Notes under the pieces: model-generated
Database searches by the model: none
Told to the model about the DNA's origin: nothing
What the model saw: the letters and a program-made list of their open reading frames with translations, nothing else
Part shown: in pieces, positions 41,584-50,493 of the stretch
Layout of the letters: each line of letters opens with the position of its first letter
Position numbering within the stretch: position 1 is the stretch's first letter
Position numbers and translations under genes: made by a program
Assembly: GCF_003999195.1 (NCBI RefSeq)
Contig: NZ_RJVR01000227.1
Span: 18,784 to 82,783 of the forward strand
Reading direction: 5' to 3'
Source of the DNA: Streptomyces soli
Lineage (GTDB): Bacteria > Actinomycetota > Actinomycetes > Streptomycetales > Streptomycetaceae
Length of the DNA stretch: 64,000 bases

Positions 41584-42528
41584 ATGTCCTCCGTGCGTAC
41601 CGCGCCTCGGTCATCGTCGCGCGCACACACTCGTTCTCGCCGGCTCGGTCCTGGTGACCGCCTCTTCCTGACGGTTGTCGTCGGCATCCCGCTGCTTGCC
41701 CTGCTGTTCTTCGTGTGGCTGCCGGCGCTGGCCTCCATCGGTCTGTCCTTCACCAACTGGGACGGCCTCACCCTGTCCGACATCCACTGGGTCGGACTGG
41801 ACAACTACCACCAGATCTTCACCAACTACCCGCCGTTCTGGCCGGCCGTCAGGCACAACGTGGCCTGGCTGCTGTTCACGGCGCTGCTGCCCACCCCGTT
41901 CGGTGTCTTCCTGGCCTACCAGCTGGACCGCAAGATCCGCTTCACCCGGGTCTACCAGACCGCGATCTTCATGCCGATGGTGCTGTCTTTGGCGGTCGTC
42001 GGCTTCATCTGGGAGATCATCTACAACCCCGACACCGGGCTGCTGAACGGTGTGATCAGTGCCGTGTCATCCGGCCACCACATCGACTGGCTGGGCGATC
42101 CCAACCTCAACCTGTGGGCCGTGCTGGTCGCTTCCGGGTGGCGGCACGCCGGCTACATCATGATCCTCTACCTGGCGGGACTGAAGGGCTTCGACCCCGC
42201 GCTGAAGGAGGCGGCCGCGCTCGACGGCGCCAACGGACGCCAGACCTTCCTGAGGGTGGTGCTGCCGGCCCTGAAGCCGGTCAACATCATCATCCTGGTC
42301 GTCACCGTCATGGAGTCCCTGCGCGCCTTCGACATCGTCTACGTGCTCGGCGGCGGTATCGGCAGCAAGCCCGGCATGGAACTGCTGTCGCTGCTCATCA
42401 GCGACAACATCATCGGCGAGTCCAGCCATATCGGATACGGGTCCGCCCTCGCGGTCATCCTGCTCCTCGTCTCCCTTGCCGCGATCGGCGTCTTCCTCTT
42501 CCAGACCTTCCGCAAGGAGGACCAGTGA
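41584..42528 (+). CDS. Sugar ABC transporter permease (MalF type)
   Basis: 314 residues, six membrane segments after a basic N-terminus (RLFLTVVVGIPLLALLFFVW; AWLLFTALLPTPFGVFLAYQ; IFMPMVLSLAVVGFIWEIIY). The coupling motif is KEAAALDGANGRQTFLRVVLP. ATG 41584 has GGAGAGGTTCACC upstream. It lies 20 bp after the binding-protein gene and its stop overlaps the next permease start, so all are one operon. Confidence 0.92.
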   Translation: MSSVRTAPRSSSRAHTRSRRLGPGDRLFLTVVVGIPLLALLFFVWLPALASIGLSFTNWDGLTLSDIHWVGLDNYHQIFTNYPPFWPAVRHNVAWLLFTALLPTPFGVFLAYQLDRKIRFTRVYQTAIFMPMVLSLAVVGFIWEIIYNPDTGLLNGVISAVSSGHHIDWLGDPNLNLWAVLVASGWRHAGYIMILYLAGLKGFDPALKEAAALDGANGRQTFLRVVLPALKPVNIIILVVTVMESLRAFDIVYVLGGGIGSKPGMELLSLLISDNIIGESSHIGYGSALAVILLLVSLAAIGVFLFQTFRKEDQ

Positions 42529-43448
42529 CCGCGACCGCCACCCCGCCGGCCTCCCGGTCACGCACCCCGCTCACGCGTACCCCTGGCGCCCCCAGGAGGC
42601 CGAAGCGGCAGACCGGACGGCACATCATGCTCGGCAGCATCGCGCTGCTGTGGCTCGCCCCGCTGCTGTGGGCCATGTACACCTCCCTGCGGCCCTACTC
42701 AGACACCGCGAAGCACGGCTATCTGTCCTGGCCGCACAGCATCGGCCTGCAGAACTTCTCGGACGCCTGGAGTCAGTCCGGGATGCCGCACTTCTTCTGG
42801 AACTCGGTGCTCATCACCGTTCCGGCGGTCCTCGGCACCCTGCTGTTCGCCGCGGCGGTGGCCTTCTTCGTCTCGCAGTTCGACTTCCGCTGGAACGTCG
42901 TGCTGCTGATCCTCTTCACCGCGGGAAATCTGCTCCCCGCACAGGTGTTGATCACCCCGCTGTACCGGCTGTACCTTCTGATACCGCTGCCGTCGTGGAT
43001 GAGCGACTCGCTGCTTCTGTACAACTCGCTCTGGGGCATCATCTTCATTCACATCGCCTACCAGTGCGGCTTCTGCACCTTCGTACTCAGCAACTACATG
43101 AAGACGATCCCGAAAGAGATCTCCGAAGCCGCTCTCGTCGACGGGGCCCCGGTGTGGCGCCAGTTCTTCCAGATCGTGCTGCCTCTGTGCCGCCCGGCGT
43201 TCGCGGCGCTGGCGACCCTGGAGTCCATCTGGATCTACAACGACTTCTTCTGGTCCCTCGCGCTGATCCAGACGGGCGACAAGCGTCCGATCACCTCGGC
43301 GCTGGCCAACCTGCAGGGCCAGTACTTCACCAACCCGAACCTCATCGCGGCAGGTGCTCTCATGACCGCGATCCCGACGCTCCTGGTGTACTTCGCGCTC
43401 CAGCGCCAGTTCATCAGCGGCCTCACCATCGGCTCGGGCAAGGGCTGA
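42525..43448 (+). CDS. Sugar ABC transporter permease (MalG type)
   Basis: 307 residues. GTG 42525 overlaps the previous stop (GTGA) and has AAGGAGG upstream. A basic 30-residue N-terminus precedes six hydrophobic segments (HIMLGSIALLWLAPLLWAMY; NVVLLILFTAGNLLPAQVLI; LIAAGALMTAIPTLLVYFAL). The coupling motif is SEAALVDGAPVWRQFFQIVLP. No ATPase gene follows; streptomycete sugar importers of this class commonly share the multi-use ATPase MsiK encoded elsewhere, which is inferred here too. Confidence 0.92.
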   Translation: MTATATPPASRSRTPLTRTPGAPRRPKRQTGRHIMLGSIALLWLAPLLWAMYTSLRPYSDTAKHGYLSWPHSIGLQNFSDAWSQSGMPHFFWNSVLITVPAVLGTLLFAAAVAFFVSQFDFRWNVVLLILFTAGNLLPAQVLITPLYRLYLLIPLPSWMSDSLLLYNSLWGIIFIHIAYQCGFCTFVLSNYMKTIPKEISEAALVDGAPVWRQFFQIVLPLCRPAFAALATLESIWIYNDFFWSLALIQTGDKRPITSALANLQGQYFTNPNLIAAGALMTAIPTLLVYFALQRQFISGLTIGSGKG

Positions 43449-43566
43449 GCCGCCGACCCGACGTCCCGGCGGTCACCACGACCGGCCGGCCCCCCGGCGT
43501 CGGGAACGCATGTCCCCTGCCCGGTTCCACCGCGCACCCGCGACCCGACAACTGGAGGTCCGACCC

Positions 43567-45426
43567 ATGCGGTCACCCTCGTACCCAGCCCTGCCCGGAG
43601 CTCCCGCAGGCTCCGTGCGCCGCACCATAAGAGCCCTGCTGGTCCTGGCCGTCACCGCCGGTCTCGCGGCGGTCGTCCCCGCCGCCGGGGCCGCCGCCCC
43701 CGCCAAAGCCTCGACCACGACCACGACCGCCGCGGACGCCACCTCCGGCATAGCCGCCACGCCGTACATGGGCTGGTCCAGCTGGAGCATGCAGTCCTCC
43801 AGCTATCCGGGCCTGAACCCCAACGGCAACTACAGCTACCTCACCGAGGCGAACGTCCTGAAGCAGACGGACGCCCTCGCCTCCAAGCTGAAGCAGTACG
43901 GCTACGACTACGTCAACATCGACGCCGGCTGGTGGATGGACAACAACTGGAAGCCTGGGTATGACCAGTACGGTCGGCAGACGCCCGACCCGGTTCGTTT
44001 CCCCAACGGTATGAAGTCGGTCGCCGACCACATCCACTCCAAGGGCCTCAAGGCCGGCATCTACCTGCCCGTCGGCCTGGAGAAGGGGGCGTACGGCGAC
44101 GGCAAGGTGCCGATCTGGAACGCTCCCGGCTGCACCACCGCCGACATCGTCTACTCGGACCTGCGCACCACCAACGGCTGGGACAGCTCCTACAAGTTGG
44201 ACTTCAGCAACCCCTGCGCACAGAAGTACATCGACTCGCAGGCGCAGATGTTCGCCGACTGGGGCTATGACTTCCTCAAGCTGGACGGCGTGGGCCCGGG
44301 CTCGTTCAAGTCCGGTGACAACTACAACAACGTCGCCGACGTCGCCGCCTGGCACACGGCCATCGCCGCCACCGGGCGCCCGATCCACCTCGAGCTCTCC
44401 TGGTCGCTCGACATCAACCACGCCGCCGACTGGAAGCAGTACTCCAACGGCTGGCGCATCGAAACCGACGTCGAGTGCTACTGCAACACCCTGGTCACCT
44501 GGGAGAACTCGGTCAACGACCGATGGAACGACGCCCCCGCGTGGAGCAACAAGGCAGGCCCGGGCGGCTGGAACGACCTCGACGCGATCGACGTCGGCAA
44601 CGGAGCGATGGACGGCCTCACCAAGGCCGAGCGGCAGAGCTACATGACCCTGTGGGCCATTAACAAGTCGCCTCTGTTCACCGGTGACGACCTCACCCAG
44701 CTGGACAGCTACGGCGTCTCCCTGCTGACCAACAAGGAAGTCATCGCCGTCGACCAGAACACCTCGCCCGTCGCACGTCCGGTCACCCCGGTGGGCGACC
44801 AGCAGGTCTGGGGCACCAAGAACTCCGACGGCAGCTACACCGTCGCCCTGTTCAACCTCGGCGACTCGCCGGCCTCCGTCACCGCCAACTGGGCTGCGTT
44901 CGGATTCACCGGCAACGCCTCCGTACGCGACCTGTGGAACAAGGCGAACCTCGGGACCTACAAGAACAAGATCACCGAGGTGCTGCCCGCGCACGGCTCC
45001 CGGCTGTTCACCATCAACCCCGGCGGCAAAACGCTGGCGACCACGAGCTACGAGGCCGAGGCCGCGGGCAACACCCTCACGGGCAACGCCTCCGTCGCCG
45101 GATGCGACGCCTGCTCCGGCGGCAAGAAGGTCGGCAACCTCTACAGCGGCAGCACGCTGCGGTTCAACGACGTCACGGTGAAGAAGGACGGGATCTACAC
45201 CGTCAAGGTCGCCTACGTCAGCGGCGACCCGCGCTCGGTGACCGTGTACTCCAACAGCGGTAACGGCACCAGCCTGAAGTTCCCCTCCACCGGTGACTGG
45301 AGCACGGCCGAAACCGTCAGCGTCCAACTGGCCCTGAAGGCGGGCTCCAACACCATCACCTTCGACAGCGGCAGCAACGGATACGCACCCGACATCGACA
45401 AGATCGACGTACCGCAGTCCGTCTGA
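43567..45426 (+). CDS. Secreted alpha-galactosidase, family GH27, with CBM
   Basis: 619 residues. A long Arg-containing signal peptide (residues 1-about 42: RRTIRALLVLAVTAGLAAVV then AGAAAPAKA) precedes the GH27 barrel (YMGWSSWSMQSSSYPGL; YDYVNIDAGWWMDNNWKPGY). The nucleophile is Asp240 in FLKLDGVG and the acid/base Asp301 in IETDVEC. The greek-key C domain follows to about 490. The last 130 residues form a CBM35-like beta-sandwich starting SYEAEAAGNTLTGNA, which may bind galactan or galactomannan. The ATG at 43567 has CTGGAGGTCCGACCC upstream. It lies 118 bp after the permease, probably in the same operon, and releases galactose from polymers outside the cell. Confidence 0.93.
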   Translation: MRSPSYPALPGAPAGSVRRTIRALLVLAVTAGLAAVVPAAGAAAPAKASTTTTTAADATSGIAATPYMGWSSWSMQSSSYPGLNPNGNYSYLTEANVLKQTDALASKLKQYGYDYVNIDAGWWMDNNWKPGYDQYGRQTPDPVRFPNGMKSVADHIHSKGLKAGIYLPVGLEKGAYGDGKVPIWNAPGCTTADIVYSDLRTTNGWDSSYKLDFSNPCAQKYIDSQAQMFADWGYDFLKLDGVGPGSFKSGDNYNNVADVAAWHTAIAATGRPIHLELSWSLDINHAADWKQYSNGWRIETDVECYCNTLVTWENSVNDRWNDAPAWSNKAGPGGWNDLDAIDVGNGAMDGLTKAERQSYMTLWAINKSPLFTGDDLTQLDSYGVSLLTNKEVIAVDQNTSPVARPVTPVGDQQVWGTKNSDGSYTVALFNLGDSPASVTANWAAFGFTGNASVRDLWNKANLGTYKNKITEVLPAHGSRLFTINPGGKTLATTSYEAEAAGNTLTGNASVAGCDACSGGKKVGNLYSGSTLRFNDVTVKKDGIYTVKVAYVSGDPRSVTVYSNSGNGTSLKFPSTGDWSTAETVSVQLALKAGSNTITFDSGSNGYAPDIDKIDVPQSV

Positions 45427-45523
45427 CCCACTTCCCGCGGGGCCCGGTGACCTGACCGGCCCGGGCCCCGCGGGGGACCGTCGTTCCCGCACGCGCCGTT
45501 CCCCGGATATGGAGTGCACAACC

Positions 45524-47941
45524 GTGGACATCCAGCACACTGAATCACGCGACAACCGCCCCAACCGCAGGGGCTTCCTCGCTCTCGCCGCCGCTGCCGG
45601 CGTGGGCACCGCACTCGGCGGCCTGCCCGCCTTCACCGCCTCGGCGGCCCCCCTCCGCCCCACCGATTCTCCCCTGTTGTCCGCGGCCGACGCCGCGAAG
45701 AACCAGCTGTGGTGGCAGGCTCCCGGCTCCTCCAACTCGATGATCGAGCAAGGGCTGCCGGTCGGCAACGGGCGCCTCGGGGCGCTCGCGAGCAACGACC
45801 CCTCCAGCGAACTCCTGATGATCACCGACGCCACCCTGTGGACCGGCGGTCTCAATGACACGCTGCAGAGCGACGGCCAGTTCCCCTACGGCCGCAGCGA
45901 CTTCGGCTCCCTGACCCTGCTGGCCAAGCTCACCGTCGACATCCCCGACCACGACCTGAGCTCCGTCAGCAACTACCGCCGCTCGCTCGACCTGGCCCAG
46001 GGCCTGGTCAGTGCCTCGTACGTCATCTCCGGCGTCACCTACCGGCGGCAGGTCTTCGCCAGCCTCCCCGACGACGCCATCGTCCTGTACTTCGACCAGC
46101 AGGGCAGCGGCACCTACACCGGTACCGTCTCCCTCGCCGGCACCCACGGCGAGTCCACCACCGCCAGCAGCGCGGGGCGCTACGCGTCGTTCGGCGCCTC
46201 CTTCGCCAACGGCCTCAAGTACGGCGCCGCCGTCACCGCCTACAGCAGCAGCGGCAAGGTCGCCGTCAGCGGTACGTCGATCTCCTTCAGCGGCTGCAAG
46301 GACCTCACCGTGGTCGTCAGCGGCGGCACCAACTACGCGCCCGACGCGGCCGCGAAGTTCCGCGACCCGTCCGTGGACCCGGAGCGCCTCGCCAGGACCA
46401 AGGTCCTGAACGCGGCGGGCCACTCCGCGAGCACCCTGCTGCACACCCATGTCGCCGACTTCCGCCCGGTGTTCGAACAGCTGGACATCGACCTCGGCAC
46501 ATCGTCCGCCACGCAGCGCGAACTGGACACCTGGGAGAGGGTGCAGGCGCGCTACCGCGACAACGTCCCCGACCCGGAGCTCGAGGCCGCCTACCTGCAG
46601 TTCGGCCGCTACCTGATGATCTCCGGATCGCGGGGCAGCCTGCCGATGGGCCTCCAGGGCCCGTGGCTGGACGGCAACGACCCGGACTGGATGGGCGACT
46701 ACCACACCGACATCAACATCCAGATGAACTACTGGATGGCCGACCGGGCGGGCCTGTCCGACTGCTTCGACGCCTTCACGGACTACTGCCTCGCGCAGCT
46801 CCCCGCCTGGACGGACGTCACCCAGCGGCTGTTCAACGACTCCACCAACAGGTACCGCAACTCCAGCGGCAAGATCGCCGGCTGGACGGTGGCCATCTCC
46901 ACCAACCCGTACGGCGGCGGCGGCTGGTGGTGGCACCCGGCCGGCAACGCCTGGCTCTGCCAGAGCCTGTTCGAGCACTACGAGTACACCCAGGACCGCG
47001 CCTACCTCAACAAGGTCTACCCCCTCCTCAAGGGCGCCGTTGAGTTCTGGGAGGCCCGCCTCATCACCACGACCGTCACCGACGCGTCCGGAGCCTCGCG
47101 CGAGGTCCTGATCGCCGACAGCGACTGGTCGCCCGAGCAGGGCCCGCTGGACGCCAAGGGCATCACCTACGCCCAGGAACTGGTGTGGAACCTCTTCGGC
47201 AACTACCGCACCGCGACCGAGGTGCTCGGCAAGGACGCCGGCTACACCAAGACCATCGACGGTCTGCGTGAGCGCCTGTACCTGCCCGTGGTCAGCCCCA
47301 CGACCGGCTGGCTTGAGGAGTGGATGTCGCCCGACAACCTCGGCGAGACCACGCACCGGCACCTCTCCCCGCTCATCGGACTCTTCCCCGGCGACCGGAT
47401 CCGTCCGGACGACTCCACGCCGAAGGACATCCTCGACGGCGCGACGGCCCTCCTGACCGCCCGCGGCATGAACAGCTACGGCTGGGCCAACGCCTGGCGC
47501 AGCCTGTGCTGGGCGAGGCTGAAGAACGCGGAGAAGGCCTACCAGCTCGTCGTCAACAACCTGAAGCCGTCGGTGGGCGGCAGCAACGGCAGCGCGGCGA
47601 ACCTCTTCGACATCATGGATATGGGGCAGGGCCGCGGCATCTTCCAGATCGAGGCGAACTTCGGCACCCCCGCCGCGATCATCGAGATGCTGGTCTACTC
47701 GCGGCCGGGACACGTCGAGCTGCTCCCCGCGCTGCCCGCCGCCTGGGCGGCCTCCGGCTCGGTGTCCGGCGTAGGCGTCCGCGGCGGCTTCGTCGCCGAC
47801 ATCAGCTGGAAGAACGGCAAGGTCACCTCGGCGAAGCTGACGAGCGTCGGGGGCCGCAGCACGACCGTCCTCGCCGGCAGCGCCTCGGCGAAGGTCAGCC
47901 TCCAGCCCGGTCAGTCCGTCACGCTGCGGAACCTCGGGTGA
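45524..47941 (+). CDS. Secreted alpha-L-fucosidase-type glycosidase, family GH95
   Basis: 805 residues from GTG 45524, which has GGAG nine bases before it; the ATG at 45509 is in frame but lacks a ribosome binding site. The signal is of Tat type (NRRGFLALAAAAGVGTALGG). The GH95 fold follows: a beta-sandwich (WWQAPGSSNSMIEQGLPVGN; GRLGAL), a helical linker, an (alpha/alpha)6 barrel with SGSRGSLPMGLQGPWLDGND, DYHTDINIQMNYWMADRAGL, and HRHLSPLIGLFPGDRIRP. Family members are 1,2-alpha-fucosidases or alpha-L-galactosidases. Its place after GH27 suggests trimming of fucosylated or galactosylated plant glycans such as xyloglucan. Confidence 0.92.
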   Translation: MDIQHTESRDNRPNRRGFLALAAAAGVGTALGGLPAFTASAAPLRPTDSPLLSAADAAKNQLWWQAPGSSNSMIEQGLPVGNGRLGALASNDPSSELLMITDATLWTGGLNDTLQSDGQFPYGRSDFGSLTLLAKLTVDIPDHDLSSVSNYRRSLDLAQGLVSASYVISGVTYRRQVFASLPDDAIVLYFDQQGSGTYTGTVSLAGTHGESTTASSAGRYASFGASFANGLKYGAAVTAYSSSGKVAVSGTSISFSGCKDLTVVVSGGTNYAPDAAAKFRDPSVDPERLARTKVLNAAGHSASTLLHTHVADFRPVFEQLDIDLGTSSATQRELDTWERVQARYRDNVPDPELEAAYLQFGRYLMISGSRGSLPMGLQGPWLDGNDPDWMGDYHTDINIQMNYWMADRAGLSDCFDAFTDYCLAQLPAWTDVTQRLFNDSTNRYRNSSGKIAGWTVAISTNPYGGGGWWWHPAGNAWLCQSLFEHYEYTQDRAYLNKVYPLLKGAVEFWEARLITTTVTDASGASREVLIADSDWSPEQGPLDAKGITYAQELVWNLFGNYRTATEVLGKDAGYTKTIDGLRERLYLPVVSPTTGWLEEWMSPDNLGETTHRHLSPLIGLFPGDRIRPDDSTPKDILDGATALLTARGMNSYGWANAWRSLCWARLKNAEKAYQLVVNNLKPSVGGSNGSAANLFDIMDMGQGRGIFQIEANFGTPAAIIEMLVYSRPGHVELLPALPAAWAASGSVSGVGVRGGFVADISWKNGKVTSAKLTSVGGRSTTVLAGSASAKVSLQPGQSVTLRNLG

Positions 47942-48126
47942 CGGCCGGCCTGTGCCTGCGCCGCGCGGTGGGCGTGGTCTCCGCGCTGGTCGTGGCGGTC
48001 TGAGGACCTCTGACCGCCACCTCGGCGGCGCAGGCGCAGGCGCAGCCACCGGCGCAGCCGCACGACAAGGGAATGGCGGCGATGGCGGACGCCGTCGATC
48101 TGTCCGCCCTGCAGTGTGATCGCTGA
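47938..48126 (+). pseudogene. Nonsense-interrupted start of a secreted protein gene
   Basis: A GTG overlapping the GH95 stop (GTGA) opens a frame reading LCLRRAVGVVSALVVAV, a signal-peptide core, then a TGA, then in the same frame GPLTATSAAQAQAQPPAQPH (signal cleavage region) and MADAVDLSALQCDR before a second stop at 48124-48126. It looks like the N-terminus of a further exported glycosidase of this operon, killed by a nonsense codon and truncated after about 60 codons. A terminator hairpin follows at once. No catalytic domain remains. Confidence 0.55.
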
Positions 48127-48133
48127 GTGAACC

Positions 48134-48171
48134 CTCCACCTTCCCGGGCGGTGCCGTCTGGGAAGGTGGAG
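48134..48171 (+). terminator. Hairpin terminator of the glycan operon
   Basis: CTCCACCTTCC (48134-48144) pairs with GGAAGGTGGAG (48161-48171), closing the long glycan-use operon. Between it and the gene ending at 48334 I see only a degenerate tRNA-like patch near 48190-48215. Confidence 0.7.
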
Positions 48172-48333
48172 CCATGTCCGGACTCCCCCTCAGCGGATTC
48201 GAACCTGGGACGGGACCCGAACGGCAGCCTCACAGAGGCTGGACTGAAGCCCGTGGGAGTGCAAGCGCGGAGCATGGGCATGTACCTGCCTGGGTACGTT
48301 CGGGCGTACGTACGCCGACAACCGGCACCCGCC

Positions 48334-48762
48334 TCAGGCCTTGCCGCCGATCTCGCAGGCCTGGCACGGGGGACGGCCGCAGGTGCACTGCACGATGGCG
48401 TCCAGGACGTCGTGATCGTGGTACAGGCATTCGTCCCGGCAGGTGTGGCGCGGGATGAAGCCCGCAGCGATCTCACCGGGCCACGGCTCCTCGCCCTCAC
48501 GGCAGCGGACGAACCGCTCGGGATCGGTGGCGTGGAGTTCGTGCAAGTCTGCCCGGGCCTCGTTCTCCAGTTCCCGGGCGTGGTCGACCGCGGCCTTCAG
48601 CTGGGCGGCGAGGGCGGAGTACCGGTCGTCACCGGTCCGTACATGTGCGGCCCGCAATGCCATCGCGGCGTTGCCCAGGAACCTTCCGGCATCCTGAAGG
48701 TTGGTCACGTGATGTATCTGAATTCCTGTCACGCCCCGGACCCAGACGGCGTCGATGCTCAC
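48334..48762 (-). CDS. Hypothetical protein with Cys/His-rich C-terminus
   Basis: 142 residues from GTG 48762 (AAAGGTGAACCA before it); the frame is open to 48807. The N-terminal two thirds are helical and charged (DAGRFLGNAAMALRAAHVRT, YSALAAQLKAAVDHARELEN). The C-terminus is full of possible metal ligands: HTCRDECLYHDHDVLDAI then CTCGRPPCQAC, giving six Cys and several His. It could bind zinc or an iron-sulfur centre. No family recognised. It lies alone on the minus strand between the glycan locus and the formamide locus. Confidence 0.6.
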   Translation of the reverse strand: MSIDAVWVRGVTGIQIHHVTNLQDAGRFLGNAAMALRAAHVRTGDDRYSALAAQLKAAVDHARELENEARADLHELHATDPERFVRCREGEEPWPGEIAAGFIPRHTCRDECLYHDHDVLDAIVQCTCGRPPCQACEIGGKA

Positions 48763-48827
48763 TGGTTCACCTTTCCGGCGTTCGACCCTGACTTTTGGGC
48801 GACGCATTTCCCGGCCGGTCGGCGCTG

Positions 48828-48851
48828 ACTATCCGTACGTACTATCCGTAC
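48828..48851. repeat. Tandem ACTATCCGTAC pair
   Basis: ACTATCCGTAC occurs at 48828-48838 and again at 48841-48851, a 13-base period, just upstream of the hypothetical gene ending at 48334. Tandem sites at this spacing suit a regulator or SARP-like binding site; no further copies were seen. Confidence 0.45.
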
Positions 48852-48944
48852 ACACGGAGACAGGCGCCATCGATATATTCACGGACGGTAAAACGGCCGT
48901 CGGCACCCGTCCACTGAAAACCGAGTGAATCGGCTCACAGGGCT

Positions 48945-48974
48945 CCGGCCGGCCCCGGAAAGGGGGCCGGCCGG
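48945..48974. terminator. Hairpin terminator of the formate dehydrogenase gene
   Basis: CCGGCCGGCCCC (48945-48956) pairs with GGGGCCGGCCGG (48963-48974) 30 bases after the formate dehydrogenase stop on the minus strand. Confidence 0.8.
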
Positions 48975-49002
48975 ATGGGTGGGGGTGAGCTGTGTGCTCC
49001 TG

Positions 49003-50175
49003 TCAACCTTCGGCTTCGGGGACGGTGTACGAGAGCGCTCCCGTACCGGCCAGCTTGCCGGCGTCGACAATCAGGTACTCCGGGCGGATGGGGTGCCCGT
49101 CGAGCCAGCACTCCAGGATCTCCCGGGTGCCGGCAGCGTAGCGGGCCTGGGCGGCAAGGGACGTACCGGACACATGCGGCGTCATCGCCTCGTAGGGCAT
49201 GGTGCGCCAAGGGTGGTCGGCCGGTGGCGGCTGCGGGTACCAGACGTCACCGGCGTACCCGGCGAGCTGGCCGCTGTTCAGGGCGCGGACCACGGCGTCG
49301 CGGTCCACGATGAGCCCCCGGGCGGTGTTGACGATGTACGAACCGCGCTTCATGGCCCCGATCAGTTCGTCGTCGAAGAGGTTCATGGTCTGCGGATGCA
49401 GCGGGGCGTGGATCGACAGCACGTCGACCGAGGAGGCCAGGGAGCGTACGTCGGGATGCCAGATCACCCCCAGCTCCTTCTCAACCTCCGGCGGCAGCCG
49501 GTGCGGGTCGTAGTAGTGCAGCCCCACGTCGAACGGCTTGAGGCGGCGCAGCAGCGCCTGGCCGATCCGGCCCGAACCGAGGACGCCGACCTGCATGCCT
49601 TCGAGGTCGTAGGAGCGTGACACGCTGTCAGCGATGTTCCATCCGCCCTTGGCGGCCACCCACTCGTGCGCGGGCAGGTAGTTCCGGACGAGCGCGAGGA
49701 TCTGCATCACGGCGTGCTCCGCCACGCTAATGCTGTTGCTGAAGGTGATCTCCGCGACCGTGATGCCATGGGCGATGGCGCTGGGCAGATCGACATGGTC
49801 CGAGCCGATCCCGGCGGTGATCGCCAGCTTGAGCCGGGGCGCTCGGGAGATCCGCTCGGGGGTCAGATAGGCGGGCCAGAACGGCTGGGAGATCACCACA
49901 TCGGCGTCCGGAAGCTCGCGGTCGAGGACCGAGTCCGGTCCCTCCTTGTCGCTGGTGACGACGAGGGTGTGACCCCGGTCCTCAAGGAAGCGGCGCAGCC
50001 CCAGCTCGCCGGACACGCTGCCAAGCAACTGGCCTGGGGTGAAATCGATGGCTTCCGGGGTGGGCGCGGCCTGTCCCCCGGGGTAGGTGGTGATGACGGG
50101 AATCTCGGCGCGGGCGTATTCGGGAGGGTAACCGTCCTCCGGGTCGGGATAAAGCACCAAAAGGATCTTTGCCAT
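49003..50175 (-). CDS. NAD-dependent formate dehydrogenase
   Basis: 390 residues of the D-2-hydroxyacid dehydrogenase superfamily, formate dehydrogenase branch. It oxidises formate to CO2 with NAD+, cofactor-free apart from NAD. Diagnostic features are the NAD loop VGVLGSGRIGQALLRRL, GIGSDHVDLPSA, SNSISVAEHAVMQILALVRN, and the FDH-specific catalytic pair: Gln in WYPQPPPADHPWR and His in PHVSGTSLAAQARYAAGTRE. The ATG at 50175 has GGAGGCGAGGAGCC upstream. It diverges from the formamidase genes (with a decayed crcB between) and takes the formate that formamidase produces, yielding NADH. Confidence 0.92.
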   Translation of the reverse strand: MAKILLVLYPDPEDGYPPEYARAEIPVITTYPGGQAAPTPEAIDFTPGQLLGSVSGELGLRRFLEDRGHTLVVTSDKEGPDSVLDRELPDADVVISQPFWPAYLTPERISRAPRLKLAITAGIGSDHVDLPSAIAHGITVAEITFSNSISVAEHAVMQILALVRNYLPAHEWVAAKGGWNIADSVSRSYDLEGMQVGVLGSGRIGQALLRRLKPFDVGLHYYDPHRLPPEVEKELGVIWHPDVRSLASSVDVLSIHAPLHPQTMNLFDDELIGAMKRGSYIVNTARGLIVDRDAVVRALNSGQLAGYAGDVWYPQPPPADHPWRTMPYEAMTPHVSGTSLAAQARYAAGTREILECWLDGHPIRPEYLIVDAGKLAGTGALSYTVPEAEG

Positions 50176-50376
50176 GGCTCCTCGCCTCCGTCGCTGGGGC
50201 CGCCGGATAATCCGGTCCTGCCTTTCCGCCGGGACGCAGCGGGTCGGGCTCACGCCGGGTACATCTCATAGAGGCCGGGCGTCGCTCGCGAGCCAACCGT
50301 GCCCGCCCGCCTAGGCTCTTCGAATTTTAGTCGCTTGTGCGTTCGAGTTGCAATCGCTGGTGCGGTCGTCGCCTTA

Positions 50377-50493
50377 ATGAGGAGAGGAGAGGAGAGGAGA
50401 GGTGCTGCGGTGGCCGCGTATATGGAAATGAGCCGCAGAGCTCCGCGCCGGGCACTGCGGGAAAATCGCCGCCGAGTACATACGGAGGCATAG
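50377..50493 (+). CDS. Small Arg-rich ORF containing the GGAGA repeat
   Basis: A 38-codon frame whose start codon abuts the GGAGA repeat, so the peptide begins MRRGEERRGAAVAAYMEMSR and ends RRRVHTEA. Its stop is directly before the crcB start. It may be only an accident of the repeat, or a leader controlling crcB by coupling. Low confidence. Confidence 0.25.
   Translation: MRRGEERRGAAVAAYMEMSRRAPRRALRENRRRVHTEA
50381..50400. repeat. GGAGA pentanucleotide run
   Basis: Four perfect GGAGA units (50381-50400) follow ATGA and lead into GGTG. The unit is itself a Shine-Dalgarno-like sequence. The rest of the 318-bp gap between formate dehydrogenase and the crcB remnant shows no other gene or clear site. 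Confidence 0.7.

Noticed and set aside
43573..45861. Long minus-strand frame over the GH27 gene
   Set aside because: Shadow frame without motifs; the plus strand encodes a recognisable glycosidase.
45545..48175. 876-codon minus-strand frame over the GH95 gene
   Set aside because: Shadow frame; Gly/Ala/Val/Arg-rich with no fold, opposite a clear GH95.
48185..48262. tRNA-like sequence (GGTTCGAATCC on the minus strand)
   Set aside because: Only a T-loop-like patch is present; acceptor, D and anticodon arms cannot be formed around it.
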